Assembly: GCA_030591195.1 (NCBI GenBank)
Contig: JAUVBO010000087.1
Location: forward strand, 1-8,078
DNA: 8,078 nucleotides
Source: Pseudomonadota bacterium
Lineage (GTDB): Bacteria > Myxococcota > Polyangia > GCA-2747355 > JACKDQ01
Direction: 5' to 3'
Shown: in pieces, positions 6,744 to 8,078 of the stretch
Layout of the letters: every line of letters begins with the position of its first letter
Numbering within the stretch: position 1 is the stretch's first letter
Notes under the pieces: model-generated
Database searches by the model: none
Told to the model about the DNA's origin: nothing
What the model saw: only the letters and a program-made list of their open reading frames with translations
Position numbers and translations under genes: made by a program

Positions 6744-8078
6744 ATGCCTCCCGAGCCTCGCTGGCGTCTCGATCGTGGCGCCGTCGTCGATCACTTCCAG
6801 GTAATGCGCCCGATCGGTCGCGGCGGCATGGGGGAGGTCTACCTCGCCCGCGACACCAAGCTGGGCCGCCGCGTGGCGCTCAAGGTGATTCACCCGCACG
6901 CCATTGCCTCCGAGCGAAACCGGGAGCGCTTCTTGGCCGAGGCTCGAGCCACGGCCGCCTTCAACCACCCGCACATCGTCACGATCCACGCAGTGGGCGA
7001 GCACCAGGGGATCAACTACGTCGCCCTCGAGTTCCTCGAGGGGCAGAACCTGCGCCAACGCCTGCGCGAGGAACGGCTCGGGATCGGGCCGGCGCTCCGT
7101 ATCGGCGTCGCAATCGCCGAGGCGCTCGACGAGGCCCACCGACACCGCCTGCTGCACCGCGACCTCAAGCCCGAAAACGTCTTGCTCCCGAGCGATGGCC
7201 GGGTGCGGGTCGTCGACTTCGGTCTCGCGATGCGCCTTGGCGAAGCCGTCCCGGCGCCGACCGGATCAGCGTCGATCGAAGCCTGCACCGCAGAAACCGC
7301 GCCCTACGCGGTCACGGCCGCCGACGGGTCGGGCGAAGAACCTGGCCGGCGGCTCGAAGGAACGCCCGCGTACATGGCCCCCGAGCTCTGGCGCGGAGAG
7401 CAACCCACCGAGGCCAGCGACATCTGGGCCTTCGGCATCACGCTTCACGAGCTGGTGCTGGGGCAGCGGCCTGACCCGGCCCTGGACGGTGGGCCAACCG
7501 AGATCGCCGCCCGGCTGGCCGACCCGACCCCCTTGCCCAGCCTGCCGCCGACCTCAGATCTCCCCCCGGCGCTCGTCGGGTTGGTCCGAACCTGCCTCGC
7601 GCCAGATCCCGAGCAGCGCCCGACGGCCCGACAGGTCGTGACCGAGCTGCAGCGGCTGGTGGACGCCGGGGTCCGGGTCGCCGGCGACGGAGATCAGCGC
7701 TCGCCGTTTGTCGGGTTGCTGCCGCTCGACGAGGGCCGGGCGGATCTGTTCTTCGGTCGCGCCGCCGAGGTCGCCGCCCTGGTCGAGAGGTTGCGACAGG
7801 AGCCGACGATGCCGGTGGTTGGCCCGTCCGGCTCCGGCAAGAGCTCGCTGATTCGCGCGGGTGTGATCCCCCGACTGCGTGAACAGGGGCCGTGGCGAGC
7901 GGTCCAGCTCCGACCGGGATCCGATCCGATTCGAGCCCTGTCCGGCCGGATCGAGCAGCTGTTCAGACCGCGGCCCGACGACGATGCCTCGGGAGAGGCG
8001 ACCGTTGCCGATCGGTCCCCGTCTGGCTCGAGCACCAAGAAGGGCAGGCACGACCGGCTGCCCGATGCCGAGGCGATC
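6744..8078 (+). CDS. Ser/Thr protein kinase fused to a STAND-type P-loop NTPase (3' end outside window)
   Basis: The frame is open from ATG 6744 to the right edge, 445 residues, so the gene is partial. Residues ~18-305 form a complete Hanks-type kinase: Gly-rich loop IGRGGMGEV (24-32), Lys47 in VALK, the helix-C Glu66, catalytic HRDLKPEN (138-145, Asp140), DFG (158-160), GTPAYMAPE (206-214) and DIWAFG (226-231). A linker of about 15 residues without a membrane segment leads to PFVGLLPLDEGRADLFFGR (321-339) and the Walker A sequence GPSGSGKSS (360-368, Lys366), the signature start of a STAND NTPase joined to a kinase. In such proteins the missing C-terminal part usually holds WD40 or TPR repeats that sense a signal; this is inferred. 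It should be a cytoplasmic signalling switch. The stretch between DFG and GTPAY is unusually long (161-205). No Shine-Dalgarno precedes the ATG. No other start lies between this ATG and the kinase domain. Confidence 0.9.
   Translation, partial: MPPEPRWRLDRGAVVDHFQVMRPIGRGGMGEVYLARDTKLGRRVALKVIHPHAIASERNRERFLAEARATAAFNHPHIVTIHAVGEHQGINYVALEFLEGQNLRQRLREERLGIGPALRIGVAIAEALDEAHRHRLLHRDLKPENVLLPSDGRVRVVDFGLAMRLGEAVPAPTGSASIEACTAETAPYAVTAADGSGEEPGRRLEGTPAYMAPELWRGEQPTEASDIWAFGITLHELVLGQRPDPALDGGPTEIAARLADPTPLPSLPPTSDLPPALVGLVRTCLAPDPEQRPTARQVVTELQRLVDAGVRVAGDGDQRSPFVGLLPLDEGRADLFFGRAAEVAALVERLRQEPTMPVVGPSGSGKSSLIRAGVIPRLREQGPWRAVQLRPGSDPIRALSGRIEQLFRPRPDDDASGEATVADRSPSGSSTKKGRHDRLPDAEAI

Noticed and set aside
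5419..6804. A 461-codon plus-strand frame antisense to the acyl-CoA dehydrogenase.
   Set aside because: It mirrors a highly conserved gene in GC-rich DNA, has no recognisable domain and is rich in Asp/Val/His/Leu as expected of an antisense shadow.
7554..8051. A 165-codon minus-strand frame under the kinase-STAND gene.
   Set aside because: The plus-strand frame carries clear kinase and Walker A motifs, and this one carries none.

Overview
The window is GC-rich (roughly 70% G+C by eye) with strong third-position G/C bias. Its gene content suggests a myxobacterium-like deltaproteobacterium (Myxococcota, perhaps Polyangia). The pointers are two short cysteine-rich secreted or lipoprotein-type ORFs, a Ser/Thr kinase fused to a STAND-type P-loop NTPase, a sigma-54-like promoter, and lipoproteins with Ala/Gly-rich lipoboxes. 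This assignment is an inference, since there is no rRNA or other phylogenetic marker here.

Layout. Bases 1-194 hold the 3' end of a cysteine-rich protein. A carboxymuconolactone decarboxylase/AhpD-like gene (279-833, +) converges on an AEC-family permease (851-1876, -). A shared upstream region separates the permease from a divergent cysteine-rich lipoprotein (2033-2659, +). The 3' part of that lipoprotein runs into a block of clearly lower GC. Next is a secreted Ntn-hydrolase of the choloylglycine hydrolase/penicillin V acylase family (2712-3806, -), divergent from a small TerB-like helical protein (3960-4334, +). An M23 (LytM-type) metallopeptidase lipoprotein with a Glu-Pro repeat linker (4516-5334, +) follows behind a good sigma-54-like -24/-12 element. 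It converges on an acyl-CoA dehydrogenase (5350-6624, -). A 119-bp divergent intergenic region with palindromes separates this from a large kinase-STAND gene (6744 onward, +) that runs off the right edge.

How the genes relate. There is no polycistronic operon here. Genes alternate strand and most look like single transcription units with convergent or divergent neighbours. Three products are predicted to be exported (two lipoproteins and the Ntn hydrolase), plus the partial cysteine-rich protein. The rest are cytoplasmic or inner-membrane housekeeping/accessory functions. I see no tRNA, rRNA, CRISPR array, complete insertion sequence or recognisable multi-gene defence or biosynthetic system. 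No gap without a gene exceeds 300 bases. The features most worth a second look are the catalytic-base relocation in the acyl-CoA dehydrogenase, the long Ser/Thr-rich activation loop in the kinase-STAND protein, the sigma-54 element placed almost on top of the M23 start codon, and the abrupt composition change inside the 2033-2659 gene.
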